Positions 7,916-17,800 of a stretch of DNA of 64,000 bases are shown here, piece by piece. The stretch is from contig NZ_CP017481.1 in NCBI RefSeq assembly GCF_002307355.1, positions 4,154,001 to 4,218,000 on the forward strand. The letters are read 5' to 3'. The DNA is from Pectobacterium polaris. GTDB lineage: Bacteria; Pseudomonadota; Gammaproteobacteria; Enterobacterales; Enterobacteriaceae. The notes under the pieces were generated by a model. That model ran no database searches, was not told the DNA's origin, and worked only from the letters and a program-made list of their open reading frames with translations. A program made the position numbers and the translations under genes. Position 1 is the stretch's first letter. Every line of letters begins with the position of its first letter.

Positions 7916-8293
7916 ATGCGTATAGAAAAATGCCACCTCGCACAGAGGAATACCGGTGAAATCATTGCAGCCCGTCAGGTCGACTCTGCTGACGATGAGT
8001 GGTGCTGCCATCACTGTCGGTGTCCGTTGATATTTCATCCTGCAACGGTAATGTCGTCTGCATGGTTTGAGCATGTCATTACTGCTGGTGATCCCGAAGC
8101 GCTATTACATTGCACTTACCTTGTCTCAAAGGATCAAACGTCCTCAAGTATGAAGCAACTGCAAAGGCTTATTGCACAGCTAACACCCGTTCAGCGGGTT
8201 ACCCACTGGCGATGCACAATGTGTGGTAGCCACTCCCGGGGGAAGAAACAGTGTTCACTGTGCAAGACAGGCATTTACAGTCGGGAAATATAA
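7916..8293 (+). CDS. Putative zinc-ribbon protein
   Basis: The 125-residue protein has two clusters of metal ligands: WCCHHCRCPL near residues 29-37 and a C-terminal CTMCGSHSRGKKQCSLCKTG that has the CxxC...CxxC spacing of a zinc ribbon. The middle part has an EHVITAGDPEALLHCTYL segment shared with small zinc-ribbon proteins found in enterobacterial islands, as far as I can recall. An AAGGTGAG ribosome-binding site precedes the ATG at 7916. Nucleic-acid binding is the most likely role. It is followed by 390 bp without a gene and then by the Gp2-like gene. Confidence 0.7.
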   Translation: MRIEKCHLAQRNTGEIIAARQVDSADDEWCCHHCRCPLIFHPATVMSSAWFEHVITAGDPEALLHCTYLVSKDQTSSSMKQLQRLIAQLTPVQRVTHWRCTMCGSHSRGKKQCSLCKTGIYSREI

Positions 8294-8680
8294 TTGCCTG
8301 AAAGGCTGAAATACAGGCTCTACAGAGGCCCCTCAAACATAACACGTACCGAATCGTCTTCAGACGTTTTGGTACGTTAACAAGCCATAGTATGAGCAGG
8401 ATAACTTCGGAGTAAAAATTGACCTGATTTTCTCGGGTAACACCATACGCCACAGGCATCTGTCGGGTGTGTTTGATGACGGGTTGGTATTATTAACTAA
8501 CTGATATAATTATATTATCTATCAACCTGATTATCAGGAAGATAGTCATTCACATAATACAGGTGTAATTCCTCTTACTGCTACTTCAGCACTATCCCTG
8601 CAAATTACTCAACCCATTCATCAGCCCACTACAGGTAAGGCTATGCTCTGCCTGTAGCAATCTTCTTATAAGTGAAAACC
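8294..8680. other. Gap without a recognised gene; contains a hairpin
   Basis: This 387-bp stretch is AT-rich in its second half. It contains a short hairpin just after the zinc-ribbon stop (GCCTG...CAGGC, 8292-8314) that could end transcription, and an inverted repeat ending CTACAGG...CCTGTAG at 8630-8658 immediately upstream of the Gp2-like gene. An open frame on the minus strand here overlaps the zinc-ribbon gene and has no sensible features. Confidence 0.5.
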
Positions 8681-9292
8681 ATGATAAATAACATTCGTAT
8701 CGATCAGAGCCATGCTCCGTTTAACGAGACTTATCTGCAACGCATGATTGACGTGATAAATAACGCAGTAGCCGAGCATCCGCGCACCATGGCAATGCGG
8801 GTAGATTTACGCCTGCCAGATGATGAATGCAATGCACGTCAGGGTTTGATGTCCCGTTTCATTGAATCACTGGATGCAAAGATTGAAGCGCGATATCGGA
8901 GTAAGCAGAAACAAGGGAAACGAACCTATCCCAATCACCTGCGTCATATCTGGGTACGGGAGGTAGGAGAGGAAAACCAGAAGTCGCATTATCATGTAGT
9001 CTTGTTCGTTAACAACGATACCTTTAATTGTCTTGGAAGTTATGACGAAAGCGGCACGGGGTTAGCATCGTTGATACAGGCCGCATGGCTTAGTGGGCTA
9101 GGTCTTAGTAACTGCCCAGGCTACCGGACGCTGGTACACTTCCCTGAAAACCCGCTCTATTATCTGGATATCAACGCTAAAGATTATCAAACGATTTATG
9201 ATCGACTGACGTTCAGAGTTAGCTACTTCGCCAAAGAGCGAACCAAATCGTATTGCAGGGAAGAACGGTCATTTGGGTGCAGTCAGCGTTGA
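8681..9292 (+). CDS. Inovirus Gp2 / YfjJ-YagK family protein
   Basis: From the ATG at 8681 the product has 203 residues (a GTG at 8672 is possible). It matches the Gp2-like family found in filamentous phages and in CP4 prophages (YfjJ, YagK): RMIDVINNAVAEHPRTMAMRVDLRLP, the HLRHIWVREVGEENQKSHYHVVLFVN strand with the HYHVV motif of HUH-like replication enzymes, and a C-terminal YFAKERTKSY with a basic end. The family is thought to take part in rolling-circle-type replication. No strong ribosome-binding site is visible. The gene closes the plus-strand satellite-like module. Confidence 0.8.
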   Translation: MINNIRIDQSHAPFNETYLQRMIDVINNAVAEHPRTMAMRVDLRLPDDECNARQGLMSRFIESLDAKIEARYRSKQKQGKRTYPNHLRHIWVREVGEENQKSHYHVVLFVNNDTFNCLGSYDESGTGLASLIQAAWLSGLGLSNCPGYRTLVHFPENPLYYLDINAKDYQTIYDRLTFRVSYFAKERTKSYCREERSFGCSQR

Positions 9293-9734
9293 AGCACAGA
9301 AATAGGCTCCGTAGTTGAATTACTGGTAAGTGGCTATGAATAAAGTATCTAAGAGTATGCTGCACAGGAAACCAAGTCCACCGTCATTGATCTTAATCGG
9401 ATGAACCTACCAAGCAACATTTTATTGATAACTGAAAACCACGTCCTATGGTGTGGTCATCAACTGATTTCGGCTCTGGCTTATTGTCTTTAGATTTAAA
9501 TCTAATAGAACTAAATAGCTATATGGACACCGACCTAGTGCAAGCATGGGCAGATCTTTTTCTGACAAAGTAGTCACACACATATATCCGGCTTCGTGAG
9601 CCCTGATGAACATCCGTACTCTCTGGCCTCATTATCGCAATGGCCTGCTATGGCCCAGCTATTTGTCAGGTTTACAGAGAGTCGGTTCTACCTGTCAGTA
9701 CATCAACACTTTTGACTTATTATAAATCATACTG
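9293..9734. other. Gap without a coding gene, flank of the IS110-type element
   Basis: No convincing reading frame is present on either strand. The part nearest 9735 lies downstream of the IS110-type transposase and should include the element's right end. If the element belongs to the IS1111 group, its guide (bridge) RNA would be expected here, from published work on that group. I could not delimit the element ends by eye. Confidence 0.4.
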
Positions 9735-10756
9735 TTACCTGGCAACATAATCTGTTCTCTGGTTCACTAGAGCCCAGACTACCCTGGCATTCTTGTTCGC
9801 CAGCGCCACTACGGCCTTATTCACACCGCTCCGAACAATAATACCCTTCAGCCACCTCTGGATTGCACTACACCGTTCATCTGGAAGATTAACCGTACGA
9901 TAAACCACGGAGCGGCACCATGAATCAGCAAGCCGCGCAGATAGCCATCACCACGTTTGGTTATTCCCAGAAGTCTGGTTTTACCGCCGCTGCTGTGCTC
10001 ACCGGGCACTAATCCCAGATAACTGGCAAAATGCCGAACATTAGTAAAATCCCTACTGTCGCCCAGAGCTATCGTCAGTGCCGATGCGCCCAGTGACCCG
10101 ATACCCGGAATATTCTCCAACCGGCGTGTATCCTCGTTTTGTGCACTCATCTGCTTCAAGCGTACATCCAGCGTTTTAATTCGTTGCTGGCAGTCTTGAA
10201 GCTCCAGCAACATCTCCTGGAATAGTTCTCGGCTGAGCGTGGTGAGTTCATTTTCCGCATCTTCCAGATAATCGGGTAGGCAGGCCATGACTTTATGGGC
10301 GGCTTCCGGTATGGCGATACCATATTCCAGACTCAGTCCCCTGATCTGATTAATCAGCGCCGTTCTGTTTTTCATCAGCCGCTGACGAACCCGGTGCAGA
10401 CACTGAATATCCTGCTGCTCAATGCTTTTTCCCGGTACATAGCGCATACCCGGACGACTGTCAGCCTCAACGATAGCGGTAGCGTCATTTTTGTCGTTTT
10501 TATTTCCCATTCGGAAGGGCGACACGTACTGCGGACTGATTTGTCTGACGTCATGTCCGAATGTTTTAAACTGACGGGACCAGTAATTTGCGCTACCACA
10601 CGCTTCCATCACAATTCTGGACGAGGGTTGCTGAGCAATAAAAGCCATCAGCTTTTCACGGGTGATCATTTTGTTAGCTTTCTTTTCACCCTGTATAGAA
10701 ACGATATGTACCTGGAAAACTCGCTTTGCCAGGTCAATTCCGATAATTTGTTCCAT
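9735..10756 (-). pseudogene. IS110-family (IS1111-like) transposase, frameshifted
   Basis: The reading frame from ATG 10756 gives the DEDD-type N-terminal domain (IIGIDLAKRVFQVH, VMEACGSANYWSR, NKNDKNDATAIVEA) and the C-terminal serine domain (IPGIGSLGASALTIALGD, ASYLGLVPGEHSSGGK, ITKRGDGYLRGLLIHGA). After HGA the frame runs off and stops at 9848. Reading one base over restores the normal end, with RSVVYRTVNLPDERCS and GVNKAVVALANKNARVVWA, to a TAA at 9735. A single base is missing around 9914. IS110 enzymes insert DNA with a bridge RNA; this copy should be inactive unless the lost base is a sequencing error. Confidence 0.88.
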
Positions 10757-10845
10757 GGGACACCTCTTCATTTTGCTGTTGGTTTGCACTTACAGCATGG
10801 TTCACTGAAGCCAGTATGGGGAGGTGTCCATTTCATTATCGCATA

Positions 10846-11607
<762 letters not shown>

Positions 11608-11970
11608 ATGAAAACGACTCTGTATAAAGATTTTACATTCGAAGCAGCCCACCGACTCCCTAACGTACCTGATGGGCACAAATGCGGCCGCTTGCACGGG
11701 CACTCTTTCGTGGTACGCATTGAGATCACTGGGAAGGTCGATAAAGATACCGGCTGGATTATGGATTTTGCCGAACTGAAAGCAATTTTCAAACCGACTC
11801 TGGACCGACTTGATCACTACTATCTCAATGACATTCCCGGTCTTGATAATCCTACTAGCGAAGTGCTAGCCGAATGGATATGGAACCAGATCAAGCCACT
11901 ATTGCCGATTCTGAGTGCTGTTGTCGTAAAAGAAACGTGCACAGCTGGATGCATTTACCGAGGCGAATAG
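11608..11970 (+). CDS. queD: 6-carboxy-5,6,7,8-tetrahydropterin synthase (QueD)
   Basis: The 120-residue protein matches QueD in length and active site: zinc ligands His15, His30 and His32, catalytic Cys26 in CGRLHGH, the Asp69-His70 pair and Glu109 in KETCTAGC. The enzyme turns dihydroneopterin triphosphate into 6-carboxytetrahydropterin, the second step towards preQ0. The ATG at 11608 has a GAGGT ribosome-binding site; longer in-frame starts lack support. It is convergent with dpdD (54 bp between stops). Published dpd islands often carry queD, queE, queC and folE, so this copy probably boosts preQ0 supply for DNA modification. The other steps are not encoded in the window. Confidence 0.95.
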   Translation: MKTTLYKDFTFEAAHRLPNVPDGHKCGRLHGHSFVVRIEITGKVDKDTGWIMDFAELKAIFKPTLDRLDHYYLNDIPGLDNPTSEVLAEWIWNQIKPLLPILSAVVVKETCTAGCIYRGE

Positions 11971-12024
11971 CCAAAAATGAGTTGCTAGGTGGCGTGCCCG
12001 CGCCACCTAAAATTAATTATCACT

Positions 12025-14265
12025 TTATGACTCTTCAATATAATTACGAATACAATCGAGCATGCTAGTACTTCCTTTTCCAGAAGGCTGTAGTAAAGGT
12101 TTTACCCCGCGTTCTTCTTTTATTGCGTAATAAGCAGAGTGTTTGGAACTCAGCCAAGCAAAGACAAAGATATCAGCCTCTTTAGCCAGTGAACGCAGCA
12201 TGACCGATCCTCCTTTATCATTATTGAGGCGAATATCAGCTTGAGGATATTCAGCCAACAACTGCTGCTTTACGCGCTGCGCCACTGAGTCAGTCAGAGT
12301 ATAAATGCCTACAACCTTGTCATTCAGTGTTGCTCCTGTGCGAAAGGTTTCTACTCCATCATCACCGTCTTCGACTACCTGCGGTGGGATATCACAACTC
12401 AGACCGCACTCTTCGGCAAACTGCGCCAGCAAGCACCACTGCAGAGTACTGTAACGAGCAGGATTAGTGTAAAACATACCGAGCACGAGATTGAACAAGC
12501 GTTCTCTAGCAGATTGATCAGCAGTAGGATGAATCAGGAACAGTTCCAGCATATCCAGCCAAGCGCTCGCGCTAGAAGTACCGGAATTTTCGATCATCAT
12601 CTTTAAGTATTCTACGAGTTCACAATAGTCTTTCGCAGTACTATTGCCACTTAAATATCCGCGAGTCAGATCGCAGGCAATGAAGATATCTTCACGTGAG
12701 CTGTTGTCATCCAGCGTCAATTGCTGCAACAACGCTAAACGAACTGACTGCCATGAGTCGCTGGCCTGATGGTTATCCAACCACTCCAGCAATATCGGAA
12801 TGGCATCCCGCATCACCATGCTGGTGCGGCTATCACTTTTATCAATTAGCGCAACGAAAGCTTCTGGTTGGAAAGCGGCAGCGGACCATTGGTGGCTGGC
12901 CTGTTCTACGGCCTCGATTGCACCTGGCCACTGTGGATTATCCAACACCTCCTGTAGCCATTCCTGCCAGTTATTGAGTCCAGCAACACGTGTAGCAGGT
13001 AAAGGCCCTTTTAGTGATGTGTAGTAACGCTGGAAAGCAGGTTTAGCCAGTAGCGATTCTCGCTCCTGTTCGGATAACTTCTGAAAGTAATTAATGGTTC
13101 TAATTGCTGCTTCTACACTGCCCACAATCCATGCGCATTTTAAAGCAATAGCGACTGTGCTCATGCTGATCGGCAACAACAGTATTTCTTCCAACACGCT
13201 TTCGGGATGTTCATCAGTTCTAATGAGCAACTCATCAATGGTGGCCGGTAACATGACTGGAACAGCAACTGGAGGGATAGATGCTAGCAACTGGCCCACC
13301 CAGTGCCGGTCATCGTCTGTTGCACCCTTCATACCGGCAACCACTTGTTGTGCCTGTTCCCTCAGTCTTGCCGGATCACTTTGTGTGTCAGAAAGTAACC
13401 ACAGTAGGATATTTTTGATCGCCGATGGTGTGTTGATACCCTGCGTCACTTGGAACAGGCGCGGTACGTTCTTCACCAGCAAATTATTAAATGCTTGTAG
13501 TTGGGCGGCGAGGTCGCTCAACTGCTCATACTTCAGCAGAAACTGCTGATAGAAGACCGTCATCACTTCTTCAGCCAACACCAACGGGTGCGGCATATCC
13601 AAGACCTGTCGCAACTGAGTCGAATCTAGCAGGCTTTTGGCATCACCTTCCAGAGCCATGCAGCGCAGTTCGATAAACAGTTCGTTAATATGGCCTATGC
13701 CACCAGCTTCACGTAGTTCCTGCAGATAGAGGCGAGTCTGCGGCACATCACGACGACGCAAGGCGGCACGGACATCACGCAGAATACGGCCACGCGGGCG
13801 CAGAAGTATGAGCTGGTGATTCGGGCGGCTGGCGAGTTGTTGGCGCAAGCGCTCTATGCCATTGAAAATCTCCGGGATCCTCGACTGAGAAAGCGAGCTA
13901 AATTTATATACTCTATCGCTATAGTGGTCTATCAACGCTTTTTCCACCGGGTCGCTCGGATCCAGCATCGTGCGCTGGCGGTTAAAGTCTGACCACGAGG
14001 TGCCTACGTGCGCGTTTAATAACTCGCGCAACTCCGCATAGTCTCGTTCCTCATCGGCCATTGCATACCAAGTGACTTTATCGTTGCTGCCCTTTACTGG
14101 GAGGATCACCGGGAAGCATCCGTTGCGGACATCGTCAAGCCAGGGGGTCAACCGCTGTTGGGTTGATGCTTCTAGCAGGCCACCCGCGATTTTTTCCCAA
14201 GAGATAATATTGTTTTCTCTATGGAAAAAGGTTCGCAGGAACTGTTCGCTATCAGCGCTGTTCAT
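12025..14265 (-). CDS. dpdD: DpdD-like protein of the 7-deazaguanine DNA modification island
   Basis: A 746-residue protein without a motif I can name with certainty. It is long, mostly helical, rich in Leu, Gln and Asp, with a C-terminal alpha/beta-looking part (DKVVGIYTLTDSVAQRVKQQ, then ADIRLNNDKGG and ADIFVFAWLSSKHSAYYAI) that resembles a nucleotide- or sensor-type fold. Its ATG overlaps the dpdK stop as ATGA. It is assigned as DpdD because all other large dpd genes are accounted for in this run and because size and company fit; that is inference from context. DpdD belongs to the set thought to be needed for restriction rather than modification. Confidence 0.7.
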   Translation of the reverse strand: MNSADSEQFLRTFFHRENNIISWEKIAGGLLEASTQQRLTPWLDDVRNGCFPVILPVKGSNDKVTWYAMADEERDYAELRELLNAHVGTSWSDFNRQRTMLDPSDPVEKALIDHYSDRVYKFSSLSQSRIPEIFNGIERLRQQLASRPNHQLILLRPRGRILRDVRAALRRRDVPQTRLYLQELREAGGIGHINELFIELRCMALEGDAKSLLDSTQLRQVLDMPHPLVLAEEVMTVFYQQFLLKYEQLSDLAAQLQAFNNLLVKNVPRLFQVTQGINTPSAIKNILLWLLSDTQSDPARLREQAQQVVAGMKGATDDDRHWVGQLLASIPPVAVPVMLPATIDELLIRTDEHPESVLEEILLLPISMSTVAIALKCAWIVGSVEAAIRTINYFQKLSEQERESLLAKPAFQRYYTSLKGPLPATRVAGLNNWQEWLQEVLDNPQWPGAIEAVEQASHQWSAAAFQPEAFVALIDKSDSRTSMVMRDAIPILLEWLDNHQASDSWQSVRLALLQQLTLDDNSSREDIFIACDLTRGYLSGNSTAKDYCELVEYLKMMIENSGTSSASAWLDMLELFLIHPTADQSARERLFNLVLGMFYTNPARYSTLQWCLLAQFAEECGLSCDIPPQVVEDGDDGVETFRTGATLNDKVVGIYTLTDSVAQRVKQQLLAEYPQADIRLNNDKGGSVMLRSLAKEADIFVFAWLSSKHSAYYAIKEERGVKPLLQPSGKGSTSMLDCIRNYIEES

Positions 14266-14804
14266 TGCACACCTCCCTGTGCCGGTTGGTAAAAGTCGTT
14301 AAATGCTAACAACGCCTGCACGATGGCGGTTTTGTCTGTGGTCAAGTTAATCTGTTCATCATTGATCACGATCCCGCCGATCGTCAGATTCATTGAGCCG
14401 CTTAGGAAGAAATGATCTCCGAGGAACCCTTTGGTATGCAGCACTTCTTTCTGGCCAATGTACAGGTTACCCAGCATGCCGTAGTTGGCGACGCGTTCGG
14501 TTAACTGGCGGATAAAGCGTGCATTATGCTGGGTTTCGTTGGTCATCACTTTAAGCGTACCGCCGTTGGCTACCGCACGCGCCAGCAGTTCTGAGGTCTG
14601 CACCTGACGCTGTCCCCAGGCCGGTTCGAGGTAATCGAAACGGCCGGTGCGATTATCCAGCAGGTCGAGGTCGGTGATCCACGGCGAGACAATCCACAAT
14701 TCCGCGCTGGGCTGAGCGATCTCCGCTACCAACAAGGAGCTGAGTACATCAAGAACTTCACTCTGGCGTGAGGTTCTGGATTTAAAGATACGACGGGTAT
14801 TCAT
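14262..14804 (-). CDS. dpdK: DpdK, phospholipase D-like protein
   Basis: The 180-residue protein carries one PLD-superfamily active-site motif: HTKGFLGDHFFLSGSMNLT (HxK, then Asp, then GSxN) around residues 123-141. The N-terminus has ELWIVSPWITDLDLLDN, as in PLD-like nucleases. A single motif means it probably acts as a dimer. PLD-family nucleases such as BfiI cut DNA without metal, so this is the best candidate for the DNA-cleaving subunit of the dpd restriction system; that role is inferred. Start and stop both overlap neighbours as ATGA (with dpdJ and dpdD), so translation is probably coupled. Confidence 0.88.
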   Translation of the reverse strand: MNTRRIFKSRTSRQSEVLDVLSSLLVAEIAQPSAELWIVSPWITDLDLLDNRTGRFDYLEPAWGQRQVQTSELLARAVANGGTLKVMTNETQHNARFIRQLTERVANYGMLGNLYIGQKEVLHTKGFLGDHFFLSGSMNLTIGGIVINDEQINLTTDKTAIVQALLAFNDFYQPAQGGVQ

Positions 14805-17800
14805 TGGATCGCCTCCGGAATTTCAATCATGGCGAAGGTGTCATTGTTGTGGCGGCGCAGGGCACTGACGCGCGGGTAGAAGAACAACCCATACATTTCT
14901 ACTGGGGTGACTAATAGAGTTGCGATGGCCTCATTTATTGCATTGCCCGGTTCGGCCACTAACTCGCATTTGCCATTATTTTCCAGATGCTGGTGACACT
15001 GCTGCATCCAGTCTGGTTGGCTGAGCTCCACCTGAGCACAACTGTGCTGCACCACATGGGCCAGCAGGAGGCGCTCGGTTGGCCCGGCAAAGCTGTAAGG
15101 GTTGTACCAAGTTAGCCAGCTATCACGAATGGTATGGCCGCGTGGCCACAGTAGGCCATTACAGGTATTTAAACGCCAACTCTCCAAGTTGTGCTGCCCT
15201 TGGCTCGCTTGTTGTAGTTGCTGGTCAAGCGCGCTGGACTGACTACAGGTAAAGGCATAGACACGCTGTGGTAGTTCAATGCCCAGTCGCTGCTCCTGCT
15301 GTCGCCAATCCTGTTGCAGTTGTAGTAAAAAGACGTCGCTGCTGGCATCGGTCCCCGGCCGTAATAGGCGGGTGTTGATCGCCGACAGGAAGCTATGGCT
15401 GGTCATAAAGCCGCTGCGCTGCAATTCTCCCAGCAAGTTGCGCTGCGCCTGAACCTGGCTGGCATGATTGTTGGCAAGGCGCATTTCGTTCATACACGCA
15501 GGCAGGGATGATGCCGGGTTTACCATGGTTTGCAGCAGGTGCCAGACATTATTGTCCATTGTTTCGTAGTTGCCTGGACTGAGGTTAAAGTCTAGTAATT
15601 CGAAGAAACTGCGCGGATCTTCACGGTAAATTTGTTGGATCTTCTCAATGATGCCGCCACCGCCCACGGTGGTTTCCGACAGCCAGATTTCGCGCTGGTC
15701 AGGCGCGAGCAGCGCAGTGCGCACCGGCCCACCGTTGAGGTCAAGGATTAGGTCGTTGTCGTCGGCATCCGGGCACAACTGCATAGCGGTTTGCAGCAGC
15801 GCCGCACCCAGCGTGTTGGTGAAGTTGAGGGTAAACCACTCCAGCCAGGTGTTATCCAGCGGTTGCCACAGCAGTTCCACCCAGTCGGCAATTCTTGCCA
15901 TCACCGGAGCCTGGGCCAACAGTTCACGCAAGCTTTGCTGTAGATCCTGCTCTATCTCTTTACCGGTCTGCGCATCATACAACGTCTGGAAGATTCGTGC
16001 AGGAACGTCAATCAAGGCGATCCCTGCGCTGTTGTGTTCCATTGCGCGGAATGCCTGCTCCAGGGTGCAGTTTTTCAATACTGCTTCGCTGCCAATACCT
16101 GCCAGGACAGTTTCTGCCAGCCAACCGCCGAGGAAAGTATTAACACAGATGGCCTCGTCGTGGCTGACCTCATACAGGAAGCGCGCCGTGCGCAATCCGG
16201 CCACCAGTTCACGGTTGTTGCTGATGCTAGCGAAATCAAAATTAGGTAGCCGACACTGGAATTTTACCGCATCTACCCATAGTGAGAAGCCAAACGCAGC
16301 GGGTTCGTCTTGGTGTTCAAATTTGAAGTCAATCTGCAGGTCTTCACGCTGGTCGCTGAATTTAATATTGGCACGTGATCCGGTAGCAAAGCGCACGGCT
16401 TCGATCGGACAGTGCTGCTGATGGCTGTAAAACTCCACATGCTGGAAAATATTCTGCCAGACATTGTTGGATGGCACTTCCGCAGGGATGCCGTTCTGAG
16501 GTGGACGGATCTCGCTGTGCCAGTTAAGAAACGCGTTTGAGGTTTCACTCAGTTTAAGGTCATCTGGCGGCGTGCTGGCAGTCACTTCCCAGGCGCGGAA
16601 GCAAGGGATAACCTGCATGCCAGTGCGAGTGGTAATGTGACAATCGGGCATGGACTCCCGTTTGTCTGGCGGGCAGTAATCATCAATCGGGAATGGATGC
16701 GAACCATCTTTCAGCTCGAGTTTTTTCGGCACTAGCCAGTGGCATTCGCGAATGCTTTTGATGGCAAAGCGCTTGCTAATACGCCCCGGGGCGAAATCTT
16801 TCATCCCCTGCAAAATCGGCATGCTGTGCGCATCGGGTTCCTGACCGACTTCACCTGGCAGGTTAATCTGTAACTCCGGCAGACAGAGGTCGTTAAACAA
16901 CGCGGACGGTATAAAATCAGGCATCGGCGTGCTTTTGCGGCAGTTATCGGCCTGCTCAATGCCAAGGCGCGACCAGTTGGAGCGCAGTCTTCTAAGTACC
17001 GTAGGAAGAAACGCGGTCATAATCGCGCGCGGTGGTTGCCACAGCAATGACTGCAGCAGTTTTTCGTCCTTAATCCCCAGAGCTTCAGCCAACCATGAGT
17101 TAAACTCCTGCTGGGTTTTCTGGCTGTTCAGAAGGCCTTCAATCAGATCGGCCAGCTTTGACTGAGCTTCAGATGGCTTACCTTTGTCCTGCGGGACGGA
17201 TAGGTCATCCCAGATACCGCGATTCCACTGATTAAGATACTCGTTACGGCTGGAGAGCCAGTCCATAGTGGCAAAGGCCGCCTGCATACGCAGTACGTAG
17301 CTGTTGCCGACCGGCAGTTGGCGTGCCTTTAGTACCGGCTCAAACAGGTTTTCGTAGCACTGAAATGCCATGCGGTCACGACCATAGTCGGACAGCACAA
17401 CCACGGTCCACGGGCGCATGGTTCGTTGACGTCCAGCACGCCCTTTACGCTGCAGGAATTGGGCGTTATCGCGCGGGGCTTTATGCTGGATAACGGCACC
17501 GACGTTCGGGTCGTTAAATCCGACCTCAAGTGACGCGGTAGCGACTATCAGATCCGCAGCATGGTCGACGCCAGCATCCTGCGAAGAGGTGCGCTTAACG
17601 TTGCTCCGGTCAGCGGAATCGAGCGTATGGCCAATCATTTTGGCCAGCGGCCACTGCTGACCAAAGGTAAATTTCTCTTCATTTGGAGCGTCGCCGCGCA
17701 GCATCGCCAGCGGTTCTTTTTTGGCATTGATATTGCCGTTCGAGTAACGCCCCTCGGCATCTAGCAGCTGAAAATAGAGGCGGTTAATGACGTCAATATC

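Noticed and set aside
8199..8459. 86-codon minus-strand ORF
   Set aside because: It is antisense to the zinc-ribbon gene, whose Cys pattern is convincing.
15648..16421. Long plus-strand frame (257 codons) inside dpdJ
   Set aside because: It mirrors the codon structure of dpdJ on the other strand; Ser/Arg-rich low-quality peptide with no motif. The same applies to other long frames inside dpdE, dpdF, dpdH, nifB, the RND gene and uvrC.
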